Shown one piece after another: positions 52,634 through 62,610 of a DNA stretch of 64,000 nt. A program made the position numbers and the translations under genes. The notes under the pieces were generated by a model. The model made no database searches, was not told the origin of the DNA, and saw only the letters and a list, made by a program, of their open reading frames with translations. Origin of the DNA: Verpa conica (lineage: Eukaryota; Ascomycota; Pezizomycetes; Pezizales; Morchellaceae); contig JAUFSD010000018.1 in NCBI GenBank assembly GCA_033030425.1, positions 1,407,867 through 1,471,866 on the forward strand, in the 5' to 3' direction. Every line of letters begins with the position of its first letter. Within the stretch, counting starts at the first letter, position 1.

Positions 52634-53212
52634 TTATTCTTGGCAGTCTGAGTTCATAAGCCCACCAGAGAATTCCATTATCTTTATGAATGGGGCGGCA
52701 ATATGCGGCTCCACCTCCCGCAGTGTCTCTACGCCGATCGCAGCCTCATCTTCCGGGTTTATAGGAACCTCAGTAAACAGAGGTACGTCGATTCTAAGCT
52801 TCTGTACCGCATTCGTGAGAATCTCAACGAGACTTCTGGTGTGGTCATAGAATGGACCGAGCGCCTCGTCGTTTAGTCGTGCTTTAGCCGGAACTACCTA
52901 GATTGTTATTGAGTAAATGTACTTCCCATCTGTCACAGGACGTTTACGTCACGTGGCTCTTGGCACACATATGTAGCTAGAGCTTCTCTTTCTTTGATAA
53001 TTATGATCATCACATTCTTTTAGTTAGCATTCTGCGATAGGACATCGATCGTCATTTCCTCACCGAGTCGTAGGACCGAGGCGGGTATTAAACCATCGGT
53101 GGAATAGAATGTTGTTCAGGAACCATCCGTTGAGTTTGTCACGGTCATAGACGCTGCGAATTTTTGTGACCGAAGGATTATGGGCTGGAATAGTATCAAT
53201 GGACCAGGCCAT
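52634..53212 (-). CDS. Small 150-residue protein, three exons, unknown
   Basis: Exons 53212-53064, 52987-52948 and 52897-52634 total 453 nt, exactly 151 codons with stop. Introns are 76 and 50 nt with GT..AG ends and in-phase joins; a CTAAC lies in the first. The protein starts MAWSIDTIPAHNPSVTKIRS, has a VYDRDKLNGWFLNNILFHRW helix, then NDEALGPFYDHTRSLVEILT, and ends MNSDCQE. No signal peptide, TM or known motif. No single open frame longer than 85 codons reveals it, so it is easily missed. The 40-nt middle exon is the least certain part. Confidence 0.6.
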
Positions 53213-53989
53213 ACAGAGAGACGAGGTAGGCACTAAAGCTTAAGAGGGTGTTTTTTGAGATACTTCGTATAGCGGTAATTAAAAAATTAAAGTTCTCCCT
53301 GCTTGTTTTTGCCGGGGAATAAACACCCACTTATAAATCTTGTGAAAACCAGGAAAGTAATAAAATCACCTCATGATATCATGTACCCACTGGCAGGATG
53401 GGTATAATTGTGAGTTAGTGCCTTCGCCACGTGGAGAAAGCACTCAGCCTCACCTACTTATAATCACCCTATGGGGCACGTCAGGGAACGAAACCTGCTA
53501 GTCCGATATGCGGGCATTAACCGAAGTAGTCGTAGAAAAGAAAGAGGGGCATTCTGCTGATCTAGATATAGTATGTGGGTCGATAAAACCCCCGTCATAT
53601 CAGCGATGAACTTCGGTTTCCGGGGATGTCCTTTGCCCGGTTCAATGGGATTATTTTGGTGGTACAAGACACACTAACGAAAACTCTTGTTCAGAGTTTT
53701 TTTTAGTTTCTCAACTTGATAAGCACTCGGTGAAAAGTACAGTCTGTCATTTTGGGTACGAGCCTCAACACCAGAGGGTACAGTACTCAACAACCCAAGA
53801 CATCTTAATTATTTTGTTTTATTAGTAACTTTATCCCTACTATACCCCAGTCTCACATCTAAAGCTCCTTATAGTCCCTCCCTGTTCCCCACAACTATAG
53901 TTGTTGCAAAGTCAGCCTCATGTACTTTCTGCTGTAAGGACTCCGTTGCGGCTATACCTAGCGTGATAAACTTTATTTTTTAGCTAGTA
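53213..53989. other. Non-coding spacer
   Basis: Upstream region of the 150-residue gene, then AT-rich DNA. No repeat recognised. Confidence 0.35.
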
Positions 53990-54220
53990 CTCGCGTATTA
54001 ATTAATAACTCGGAATTTTCATAACCACAACACCAAAACACCATCAAGAAACCCCTAGTAAATAAACCCTAAATGTGGTTAAGACTAATTAATATTTAGT
54101 TGAATTACCAATTGTAATGCTATGAGATTCTAACTACATGCAGTTTTCTTGTTGCTATTACACTACTGTGCTCATTCTGGTGGTTGTAACCACATTCCGA
54201 GTTGTTAATTAACGCGCGAG
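53990..54220. mobile_element. TA-flanked MITE, CTCGCG family
   Basis: 231 bp; TA at 53988-53989 and 54221-54222. Ends CTCGCGTATTAATTAATAAC and the complement of CTCGCGCGTTAATTAACAAC, followed by TCGGAAT. A partial copy is at 20212-20310. Confidence 0.85.
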
Positions 54221-54463
54221 TAAAGGGGCTCCGGAAACCAACATATTATCGCTTAATGAATCCCAGAAGCTAATAAAATATCCACCCTGTATTCTACTTA
54301 ATCGGTTTTGTCGTAGTTTTATGAAGACGCGCCCTCGGTATTTTCGTATTTTTATTTATTAGGCTAATTGTCACGAGAGGAAGTCACGTGTTGTCTTGGC
54401 ACTAGTCTTGGCACCAGCGCCATAAAAGAAATCAGTCAGATGTATTATACATTATCAAATCTA

Positions 54464-54674
54464 CCCGAACATTTAGATTGCACCTAAGTAAATCTCCCAC
54501 AACAACCCCCACCCCAAAATCTTGACACAAACAGTCACACTAATCTTATAGCCACTATAGCTCCTAGGATTGCATAAATAAAATTATCTTTCTTATAGCT
54601 ATTGTGGTTGTGGAGTAAAACTTGCTCAAAGATGCTTTTGCATATAAAATGTGGTTGCAACACAAATGTTCGGG
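54464..54674. mobile_element. TA-flanked MITE, CCCGAACATTT family
   Basis: 211 bp with TA at both sides (54462-54463, 54675-54676) and ends CCCGAACATTT and its complement; the inner TIR is diverged. A relative lies at 45041-45250. Confidence 0.7.
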
Positions 54675-54849
54675 TAGTTTTGCTAACGTATAATAGCTAG
54701 TTTCTCATCTTTAATCATAACCGTATATGTAATCGCATGCGTCACTTGCCTTTGAGCGTGCCTTGGCTTACACTAATAGTAAAGGGTGTATTGAGGGATG
54801 AATTGGCTTAAGGAAGATTTAAATCTAGACACTTGGCATAATTTTGGAA

Positions 54850-54899
54850 AGAACTTCATATATCATGAATGAATGAATTAATTATAAGAACCTCACATA
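54850..54899 (-). mobile_element. Ultra-short TTCA-tailed insertion, 13-bp imperfect TSD
   Basis: AGAACTTCATATA (54850-54862) and AGAACCTCACATA (54887-54899) flank a 24-bp insert, minus strand TATAATTAATTCATTCATTC plus ATGA. Confidence 0.6.
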
Positions 54900-55054
54900 G
54901 GATATGTTAGACCCTCTAATTAAGTTCTATTTTAGCTTAATTTAGGGTGTGAAATACAGGGTGAGCATCAATCAAGACGCCTTTTTATAAATTAATAACT
55001 GGGAAGAAGAATGAGGAGGGGGCAGAGTAGGCTCTTTGGGCGTGTAAGCCCCAC

Positions 55055-55304
55055 TTAGGTCCTGTGGCAGACTTGGTATTGTAACATCATCTGTGCGACC
55101 ACAAAAACGCCACCGGAGGTAGCAACTGATAATAAAACAGTGACAAAAGACTTTATAAGATAGACTTTCCTAGGCTTCCTCTCTGTGAATTGGTGTATTT
55201 GATCTCTCTCTACAATTAGTAATACTATTCCCGCCAATGACAATCCAGAACATGATCCATGATCTCTGGCTTCGAGCGCTTTGTCCCTTTTTGGATCTCG
55301 TTAC
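55055..55304 (-). other. Two-TM exon-like fragment
   Basis: Open minus-strand frame of about 83 codons: KRDKALEARDHGSCSGLSLA, GIVLLIVERDQIHQFTERKP, then SFVTVLLSVATSGGVFVVAQ and a stop. Two hydrophobic segments flank a basic loop. No start codon or partner exon was found. Whether it belongs to the membrane-protein gene to its right is unknown. Confidence 0.35.
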
Positions 55305-55928
55305 TAGCCGAAGGATGATATACGGAGCTGCAATCAAGCATCATGAGAAAAGGCCGATAGCTAGATGGAGGAGAGCATCTTTCTGACCCAAGGTATCAGC
55401 AACGGACCCGTGCCACTGTTGAGTACTGAGTACTTACAACTCCCTGTGTTGTCCACTCCCATATGTTAACAATGTCCGTTATCTTATCTCTTATTCCTTT
55501 CTCAGTTTTCTCTCCCTCGAAGCTTCCATATACTTCTCCCGCGGCGCCGCTAATCCTTTTCTCAACTTCCTCTCTATCCTTATCGGTCCACCAACCCCTA
55601 GAGTAGCCCTTACTGTAGTATCTAAATCCTTCCTCCCACGATAGGACCTATGCTAGCCCCCTTCCCGACACTCCCGACTCCTATTACTAGACAATCGGTC
55701 TCGTAATTAAATGATTCCAGGCTTGGTGTCCTTTGTGGCTGTGCACTGGCAGCGGAGGATTCTGAGTTCTTCAAGCCTTGGTAGTATCCCTTAAACCGTC
55801 ACACACATCCGTTTGGGGCCGGTCTTTCAATGATATACCCCAACCACAACACCTCTAGATATTACAGAAATTATGCTAGAAGATTTAGACTACATAACCT
55901 AAGCTATTATCATTATTAATTCAATGGG
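55305..55928. other. Spacer between membrane-protein sequences
   Basis: No gene recognised; pyrimidine-rich stretch near 55485-55600. Confidence 0.3.
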
Positions 55929-57017
55929 TTATATAGCTAGTGGTTGGGTAGCAAGGCTGAAAAATCGGGGGTTGTGGCAAAGACCGTTCCCACTCGGGAC
56001 CGTTGACGGTCCAAGGGATACTATAAACATCGACGGATATCTAGGAGAGCTAAGACTTGCAGCTGGATTTGATAAACACATCAGAATATATGGTATGACT
56101 GTCAATGAATAAGCAGCATATCCATACTTCTCAAGTTGGTCTCCGCGGGCTTTATAAAGTTCAAAGAATCCGTAGAAAATCTGAAGAACTGCAGCTCTGG
56201 TTTTAACGAAGCTATAATTGCATGTAATTTTTGTCTTGGTAATTTCACCTGGTGCTGGCCTGGCAAACGTCTCTTTTATTTCTTGCTTGCCTTGTTAGGA
56301 CTTTCATTAAAAGGTTGGGACATTCTATAGTGTTTTTTAGTCTAATTGGTCGTATCGGTTTGACACTGAACCATGGTGGTACTTGTACGAGGGAGTAATC
56401 GTCCGGTGATGGGTACTCTACTTGACCCGGCAACGAGCCCTTCTCTGTGTCTGCTAGCGGGTGCCCTGCCCGTCCCTGTTTACATCTTCCCGGTGTTTTT
56501 GTGTCTGCTGGGTATATAATGTGCACCTGCACCATCATGGGCATAATGGGGACAGATAAATTCACCAGTGTATGCCCAGACCTTTACTGCGGGAGTGCAT
56601 TCCAGTAGGTAGCATACCTCTCAAACAGGTAGCTAAGTGGTAAGCGTGGTTTTTGGTATCTTCAAGACTTAACCTGTTTACCCTCTTTAGAACTAGTCCC
56701 CTGAGATCTGCCTTATCTGTCTGATTGGATGGCACGGGAGTACAGATTGTCTCATCCTGTAGTGCAACTTCGAGATCTGTATTTGCGGTAGTTGCATGCT
56801 GGTGTAAGACTGCAAGGGTGCTTCCGATACTCGCAGATGGCATGAATACAGCGACCAGTGAGGCCAAAGGGGTGCTTCCGGGCTCCGCGATGGCCGTTCG
56901 TGCGTGTAGTCCGTAGTTTAGGAAGAAGAATTGGACTACGTTAATCCAATCGGCGGCTCGGCAAAAGGTGTCTCCTCTCTGGAATTCAACCTGGGCAGTG
57001 GAGTTCATAGAGTTCAT
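55929..57017 (-). CDS. Conserved fungal membrane-protein family member, multi-exon
   Basis: Exon 1 starts at ATG 57017 and contains FCRAADWINVVQFFFLNYGL followed by HARTAIAEPGSTPLASLVAV, a pattern recurring in uncharacterised fungal membrane proteins. It runs to about 56580, where the frame must change. A middle exon (about 56565-56249) includes YPSPDDYSLVQVPPWFSV. A 37-nt intron (56248-56212) leads to the last exon 56211-55929 with LQIFYGFFELYKARGDQLEK and YGYAAYSLTVIPYILM, the expected hydrophobic C-terminal block, ending SLATQPLAI. The first junction is unresolved: candidates are the GTAAAG or GTCTGG donors near 56580. Function unknown; probably a multi-pass plasma-membrane protein. The gene may be intact or lightly damaged. 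Confidence 0.6.
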
Positions 57018-58398
57018 TATTAGTTTCTCTTGTGTGGTTTTATGGTGGGTTGCTAATACGAGTGGTTGATGAGGGCTCTAGATTAGGTACCAATAGTGGA
57101 TTTTAACCCGTGCAAATACCCGCCTATTTGGTAGGTAGAAAAACTAACGGGGTAGTGCGGGATAATATAGCTATGTGGACGATAAGGAGGAACCACAGAA
57201 AGAGGAGCAGCTATCTATATTGATTATATATTGGTAGTTCCGGGGGGGGGGGGGGCTTGTGATATACATAGGTATCTTATGAGATGATCGGGTAGGAAAT
57301 AGCAACTGACGTATTCTTTAGGAGAAATATGAGAGTATGGTTATTGTACCAGCATAGGAAGTAGAGAAATGGATATAGCCATTGTTTAAAGGAGATGTAT
57401 CCGCTGGCCTCGTGCAAGCACTACATTATCGGTCCACCGATCCCTATAACTCTCGGCCATGATGGATTATCCCGTTGTTTGGTAGCCCGGAATGTGTTTG
57501 GTATAGATGTTGACCTTGGTATAGATGTTGACCTGGGCTAGCCTGGACTATACAGTGGGAGCTGGGCAGCTTACGTCAATGTATAGCATCGAACAACGTG
57601 CCCATCACCAGTCATTTAAGATAAAATCAGTCTCATGAATGGGTGGTGGACAGCCTGGATCACGAGTCACCAAGCGGGTTAGAAGTAGGCAAACAGAAGG
57701 TCACCCTACTATTTTGTTCCCGAGTCGTCTTCCTTTAGGAGTAATGGCCTCTACATGTGTGAGTTTAGAATCGCGCTGTGTTGATCCCGATATGACAAAT
57801 AGCCATCGATCGATCTATGAGAACAAATCTTCTAGCTTGAATAGCCACCTCACGCACCATTACTATGGTGGGCTGTATTGAAGGTGGGTCTTGTGTCTCA
57901 TGTCACTCGATATTTTTGCCGTACGCTGTCTACTAGCGAAGAATAAAATATCACTCATGAGTTTACCTAGATAGCAGTGGAACCTAAAAGAGTCTCTAGA
58001 ATAATAAGTGACAATAAGATTCTAGGGGTCTGTTTTACGAGGATAATATTGAAGCATCTTATAATCTACGCAAATTTTGGAAAGAGCTATAAATACCGTT
58101 CCTACTTAGTGTTTTCTACAACAAAAGAGCAATATGCCACGAGATATAAATGTTCTGCCATTGCGCCCTAGGAGAGGGTGGATATACTCTATTCAGGGCA
58201 TGCAAGAAGTACCAAGCAACGCAAGTTTAGAATGAGGGACTTTTATTCCCCTTGAAACGTCCAGTGCTGACCTACGTACCGAGTCGGAAATCATCTTGGG
58301 ATCTTCCTGAGCATGTTTACTTATTGGCCCAACGCACAAGCCTGCTTGTATGGTATATGCGCGGATAATTCGTGGAATATGTATGCCTTCTCGAAACA
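57018..58398. other. Non-coding spacer
   Basis: Includes a G-run at about 57242-57255 and a right-end fragment of the CAGCGAACGG MITE family near 57905-57930 (TTTTTGCCGTACGCTG). Small frames at 57639-57881, 57977-58171 and 58193-58414 lack motifs. Confidence 0.35.
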
Positions 58399-58457
58399 AC
58401 TGCTGTAGAAACATGTACTTATGATAAATTCATTCATTCATTCACTGCTGCAGAAAC
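58399..58457 (+). mobile_element. Ultra-short TTCA-tailed insertion, 14-17-bp TSD
   Basis: ACTGCTGTAGAAAC (58399-58412) and ACTGCTGCAGAAAC (58444-58457); the repeat may extend 3 more bp (ATG and CTG). The insert reads TACTTATGATAAATTCATTC plus TTCA units. Confidence 0.7.
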
Positions 58458-59115
58458 CTGGTGGTTAAGGGGATCCCCAACAGCGGTCCTATAAAACGAT
58501 ATCAGGTTATTTGAGGTTGGAAATACCTCGCTGCTGCTACGTGTTTACTCAAGTATTCTGCTGTGGTTTGCTACTATTCGGGGAAACCATACATTAGCGA
58601 GTTGGGTTGGCACGCCGCATGGATATCTTCTCCAATGTTCATGTAAAGCTGCATAATATGATGGATGTATTATTGCTTCTAGTAACAAAGGGCCCCTGCT
58701 TATTGACTCTGTTTTCTCGATTTTCCTTGCCGGAGACTGTAAAGGGTCTTGTTACCCCTGGTCGAATGCTGCGGTACAACTAACGATACGTGTTTTGCGC
58801 TCCACCGAGCTTGGATTAGGCTCAAAACATAACCGGTCGGTTAAAGCAGAAAAGAAATAATGTATTCAACAAGATTTTGGGTCAGACAGAAATTTAGATC
58901 GCCCATTATATGAAGTTGTGAGTCAATATAGAACTCAATAGGTATCTATACACTAAAAGATAGATTCATAACCATTACTATCACTTGGTTTCAAAACTCA
59001 CTTGTGGAAATATTACACGCTAACGCTCTTATATCGAAGAGACATGGAAGTGTTCATTCAGAAGTTCTATGCTAGATCGAGTAAAAACCAAAATCATCAC
59101 ATGCTTGTGGAATCA
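58458..59115. other. Non-coding spacer
   Basis: A diverged MITE right end (TCTCGATTTTCCTTGCCGGA) lies near 58713. Otherwise nothing recognised; the 3' flank of the nuclease-like gene is at the right. Confidence 0.35.
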
Positions 59116-60433
59116 TTAATAATCCTCCCAGTCGTAACACTTGTCCTTAATCTGTAGCTCGCGTTTCTTCAGCCGATCGACTCTCAGCCTCTCCCTAGCA
59201 ATCTCTACAATACTACGTTCAATCTTCTCCTGGAACTCGAAAAAATAGAACGACACTAGTTCATCCGAGCTGCACTTCGGGGGATTCGTACTGCCAAATA
59301 GCTCTGCTACAGTGAAGCAGATGGCTTCATAATCTTTTTTGAATGTTGATAGGAGGGCGGTAGTAATCTCTTCCGTCTTAAAACCCGCTTCTTCGAACTC
59401 TGTACGATTCAAGCCTATGGCAGAAAGGTCCTCATCAGTCGCGTGAGGGGAATCTTTTGGCAGCTCTGGCGGTTTTTGAACTGGCAGCACAATCTCTCGG
59501 CGGTCCTGGTACATCCCAGAGGCGTTGAAGCGCCAGACCTCAATAGTACAGTCAATCCGGCCGACCAGAACGTTGCCGTGCAGAAATACTGGACCATATT
59601 TGTCTTCTTGAATGATATATCTAGTATCTTCGTAAATGTAGTCGCCAATTTCCCAGAGGTTGCGACGGCGTTGATGCACAGCTCCTGTTGTTGGGTTGGC
59701 CTCTGGGGGGTCTAAGGCGAGGTCTGTCACCTCATTGAACATGATCAAGATTATTGCTTGAACCTTCCCCTGACTACCTTCGAGCCACAGCTTTGCCTCT
59801 TCGAATAGGTCCTCATATGGTTCGCCGTAGCTAACATCGATCACTACTCCGGGGAATGTACCGTTTGTGTAATCATGCTTGCTTCCTGAACGTGAAAAGG
59901 CTTGGCCACGTTTGAAGATACCAGCATAAGCCCCAGAAAACCCACTTACGTCGACTGTTGCGCCAACTGAGAGGTCATTTGTGTTGTCGCTATAGAATTC
60001 ATGCTGAAACATCCAGTCACTGATTCCTTCCACCATAGCCATTTGCGATGCCTCATATAGGCGTGAGGGGATACATCTAGTAGTGATAGTATCATCCGCT
60101 GCATTGTACGTAAACCTGGGAGGGTATTAGTTGAGTGTATGAACGTAGCGAAGAAGTTGAGTTCAGCAAGTACCTAACATGGTAAATCGGATATGTCTCC
60201 TTGGTAGACTCCAAAAGGCCTTTAAACTTAATAAACCAGTTTTTATCTACCCCTTCAAATTGATTAACCCCAACAGTCGCTCGAACGCATTCAAACGCAT
60301 GTTCCGGAGACACTGGCCCCTTGTGCACTGTCCGAGGACCAGATTTCGGAATAGGGAGTGGGATGATAGGGGGACTCTGGTGCGATGAGGGGGGAGATTT
60401 GATTGTAGTACGATTATATGGAACTGATGCCAT
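59116..60433 (-). CDS. PD-(D/E)XK nuclease-like protein
   Basis: Two exons, 60433-60174 and 60115-59116, total 1260 nt, exactly 420 codons with stop. The intron is 58 nt with GTACTT donor and CCCAG acceptor, and joins HVR to FTYNAADD in frame. The start chosen is the ATG of MASVPYNRTTIK. Around residues 190-230 is GVVIDVSYGEPYEDLFEEAK, then LWLEGSQGKVQAIILIMFNE. This D..(x)n..E/K core with a following LWL.GS..V helix-strand pattern is typical of restriction-endonuclease-like domains found in many fungal proteins of unknown role. N-terminal 90 residues are Pro/Ser-rich; the C-terminus is strongly charged and probably coiled-coil (FEFQEKIERSIVEIARERLR). Catalytic activity is unproven: the second acidic/lysine pair is not a clean ExK. 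Confidence 0.65.
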
Positions 60434-61239
60434 TACGGTCTGTCTGAGGTGGAGAAGTGTTTTGTAGTTTGAGAGTAAGGTTACCCCGCGAGCGGGCAAG
60501 GTGAATCTATACTCCGCACCTCTAGGGCCAGGTTGTAAGTCAAGAGTGAATGGGAGCGCCACCACCTATAAGATATGTTTCGCCAGGCTTTGGCTATAGA
60601 CTAATTAGACCCCTCTGAATCGATTAAGCCCATAAAAAAGGGTTGTTCAGGGGGTTGTGGTGTTGTTGGCAAGGGGGTAGTTGGGGGGGCTTGGCAGGTC
60701 CCACCCCAGAGTATATCTGATCACATCAAATTGGTTACACATACAAATTTTGTATGGCCTGTGTAAAGCTCAGCACAACCATATAAGATTATAATTAAAA
60801 TAATCGGAACCGTATAATAAATATACTATCTTGTAGAGGAGTAAATTCTCTATCACATGGTGCTATTAATACACAAATCTAAACATATAAATATTGGGTC
60901 ATGTAATATCACTCGGTTTTTGTCATATTGAGTGTATTGAGTGTATTACTATCAGTGTATAAGTGTTTTCTATATACTCTGTGTATACTAATAGTGCTCT
61001 CTACTGGTAGACATGATTAATTAAGCTTATAGTACTAATTTCTGATACTTAATAAAAATATTATATTGTAGATGGCTTTACATATACTAGACCATCATAG
61101 ATATTGTAGACATTAAAGAGAAATACACTATCCGGATTATATTCTCTAATATTTATGTATTTTGTACTTTTAATAACTATAATTATTTGTCTTTAACTCT
61201 AAACATATATTTAATAGGTTTAATATCTCCCGTGTATTT
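60434..61239. other. AT-rich spacer
   Basis: Upstream region of the nuclease-like gene, then AT-rich DNA grading into GTGTATT-rich sequence from about 60926. Confidence 0.4.
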
Positions 61240-62156
61240 TATACATGTATTTTTGACTGTATTTTCTATGAGTGTATTTTCTAAGTGTATTCTTTGTGTG
61301 TATTCTTTGTATGTATTCTTTGTGTGTATTAAATAGATATATTTTTTGAGTGTATTTTCAACATGTATTGGGTGGGTCAGTCTATTGAGTGAGTGTATTC
61401 CCAGCGTGTATTGGGTGGGTGTATTTCCTGAGTGTATTCTGTGCGCGTATTGGGTGGGTCTATTCTCTGAGTGTGTTACTTACGAGTATTGAGTGGGTGT
61501 ATTGAGTAACTGTATTCTCCAAGTGTATTCCCTGTATTTATTGAGTGTATTTCCTGTGGGTATTGGGTGAGTGTATTCTCTGCATGTATTGGGTAGGTGT
61601 ATTCTTTAAGCGTATTTTCTGTGTGTCTTGAATAAATGTATTTTGTAAGTGTATTCCCAATGTTTATTGGGTGGGTGTATTTCCTGAGTGTATTGGGTGA
61701 GTGTATTAAGTAGGTGTATTACTTGAGTGTATTTCCTGCGTGTATTGGATGGGTCAATTCTCTGAGTGTGTTACTTACGAGTACTGGGTGGGTGTGTTGA
61801 GTAAGTGTATTCTCCAACTGTATTCCCTGTATATACTATTGAGTGTATTTCCTGAGTGTATTTCCTGCAAGTATTGTGTGAGTGTATTTTCTGTGCGTAT
61901 TCTTTGTGTGTATTATTTGTGTGTATTATTTGTGTGTATTCTCTGCGTATATTGAGTTGGTTTATTTTGTTAGTGTATTCTCTTAGTGTGTTCCGTGTGT
62001 GTATTGGGTAAGTTTATTCTTTGAGTGTATTTTCTGTGTGTCTTGAATAGATGTATTATGTGAGTGTATTGCCATCGTGTATTGGGTGGGTGTATTTTCT
62101 GAGTGTATTGGGTATATTACTTGAGTGTATTTCCTGCGTATATTGGGTGAGTTAGG
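61240..62156 (+). repeat. Degenerate GTGTATT minisatellite, about 13-nt period
   Basis: About 900 bp built from variants such as TGTATTCTTTGTG, TGTATTGGGTGGG and TGTATTCTCTGAG. Strongly strand-biased: T and G on the plus strand, C nearly absent in parts. The period of about 13 nt, not a multiple of 3, plus frequent stops argues against coding. Ends sharply at GTTAGGGGTTAG near 62150. Confidence 0.85.
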
Positions 62157-62510
62157 GGTTAGTTTTAGTGATTAAGAATTTTATTACTACTCAAGCTAGT
62201 AGGATAAGTACAAAGTATAAACTAAGTATTACCCCTGCGATTGCGTAGAGAAGAAGAGCAAGAGACAAGAAAGGCAATAAACACAGGAGTAGTACAACCA
62301 GCTGCAAGTCCACTAAGGGGGCAAGCTTAGCCATACGCTACAAACCCAAGTCACCACCGTCTCGACCTCCGTCCCCTCCTCCACTAAGCATATAACGCCA
62401 AGTACAAAGTACAAGACACTACACACAATGCGGCCCCAGTCCTCCACACCACCCCATTAATACCAGTGTCGTCAAAGTAAAAGAGACCAAAGAAATAAAT
62501 AAAAAAGAGA

Positions 62511-62514
<4 letters not shown>
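62157..62514. other. Spacer
   Basis: No gene recognised between the minisatellite and the reverse-transcriptase remnant. Confidence 0.3.
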
Positions 62515-62553
<39 letters not shown>

Positions 62554-62557
62554 GACA
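62515..62557 (+). repeat. 9-10 bp microsatellite (AAATAAAAG)n
   Basis: About five copies in a row, just downstream of the last exon-like part of the RT remnant; could be the decayed tail of the LINE. Confidence 0.8.
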
Positions 62558-62610
62558 TCCATAGTAACACAAAAACACAAAGACGACACAAGTACCAATC
62601 GAATAAAAGA

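Noticed and set aside
61740..61955. Cys/Leu-rich 71-residue ORF
   Set aside because: It lies wholly inside the 13-nt minisatellite; any open frame there is a by-product of the repeat.
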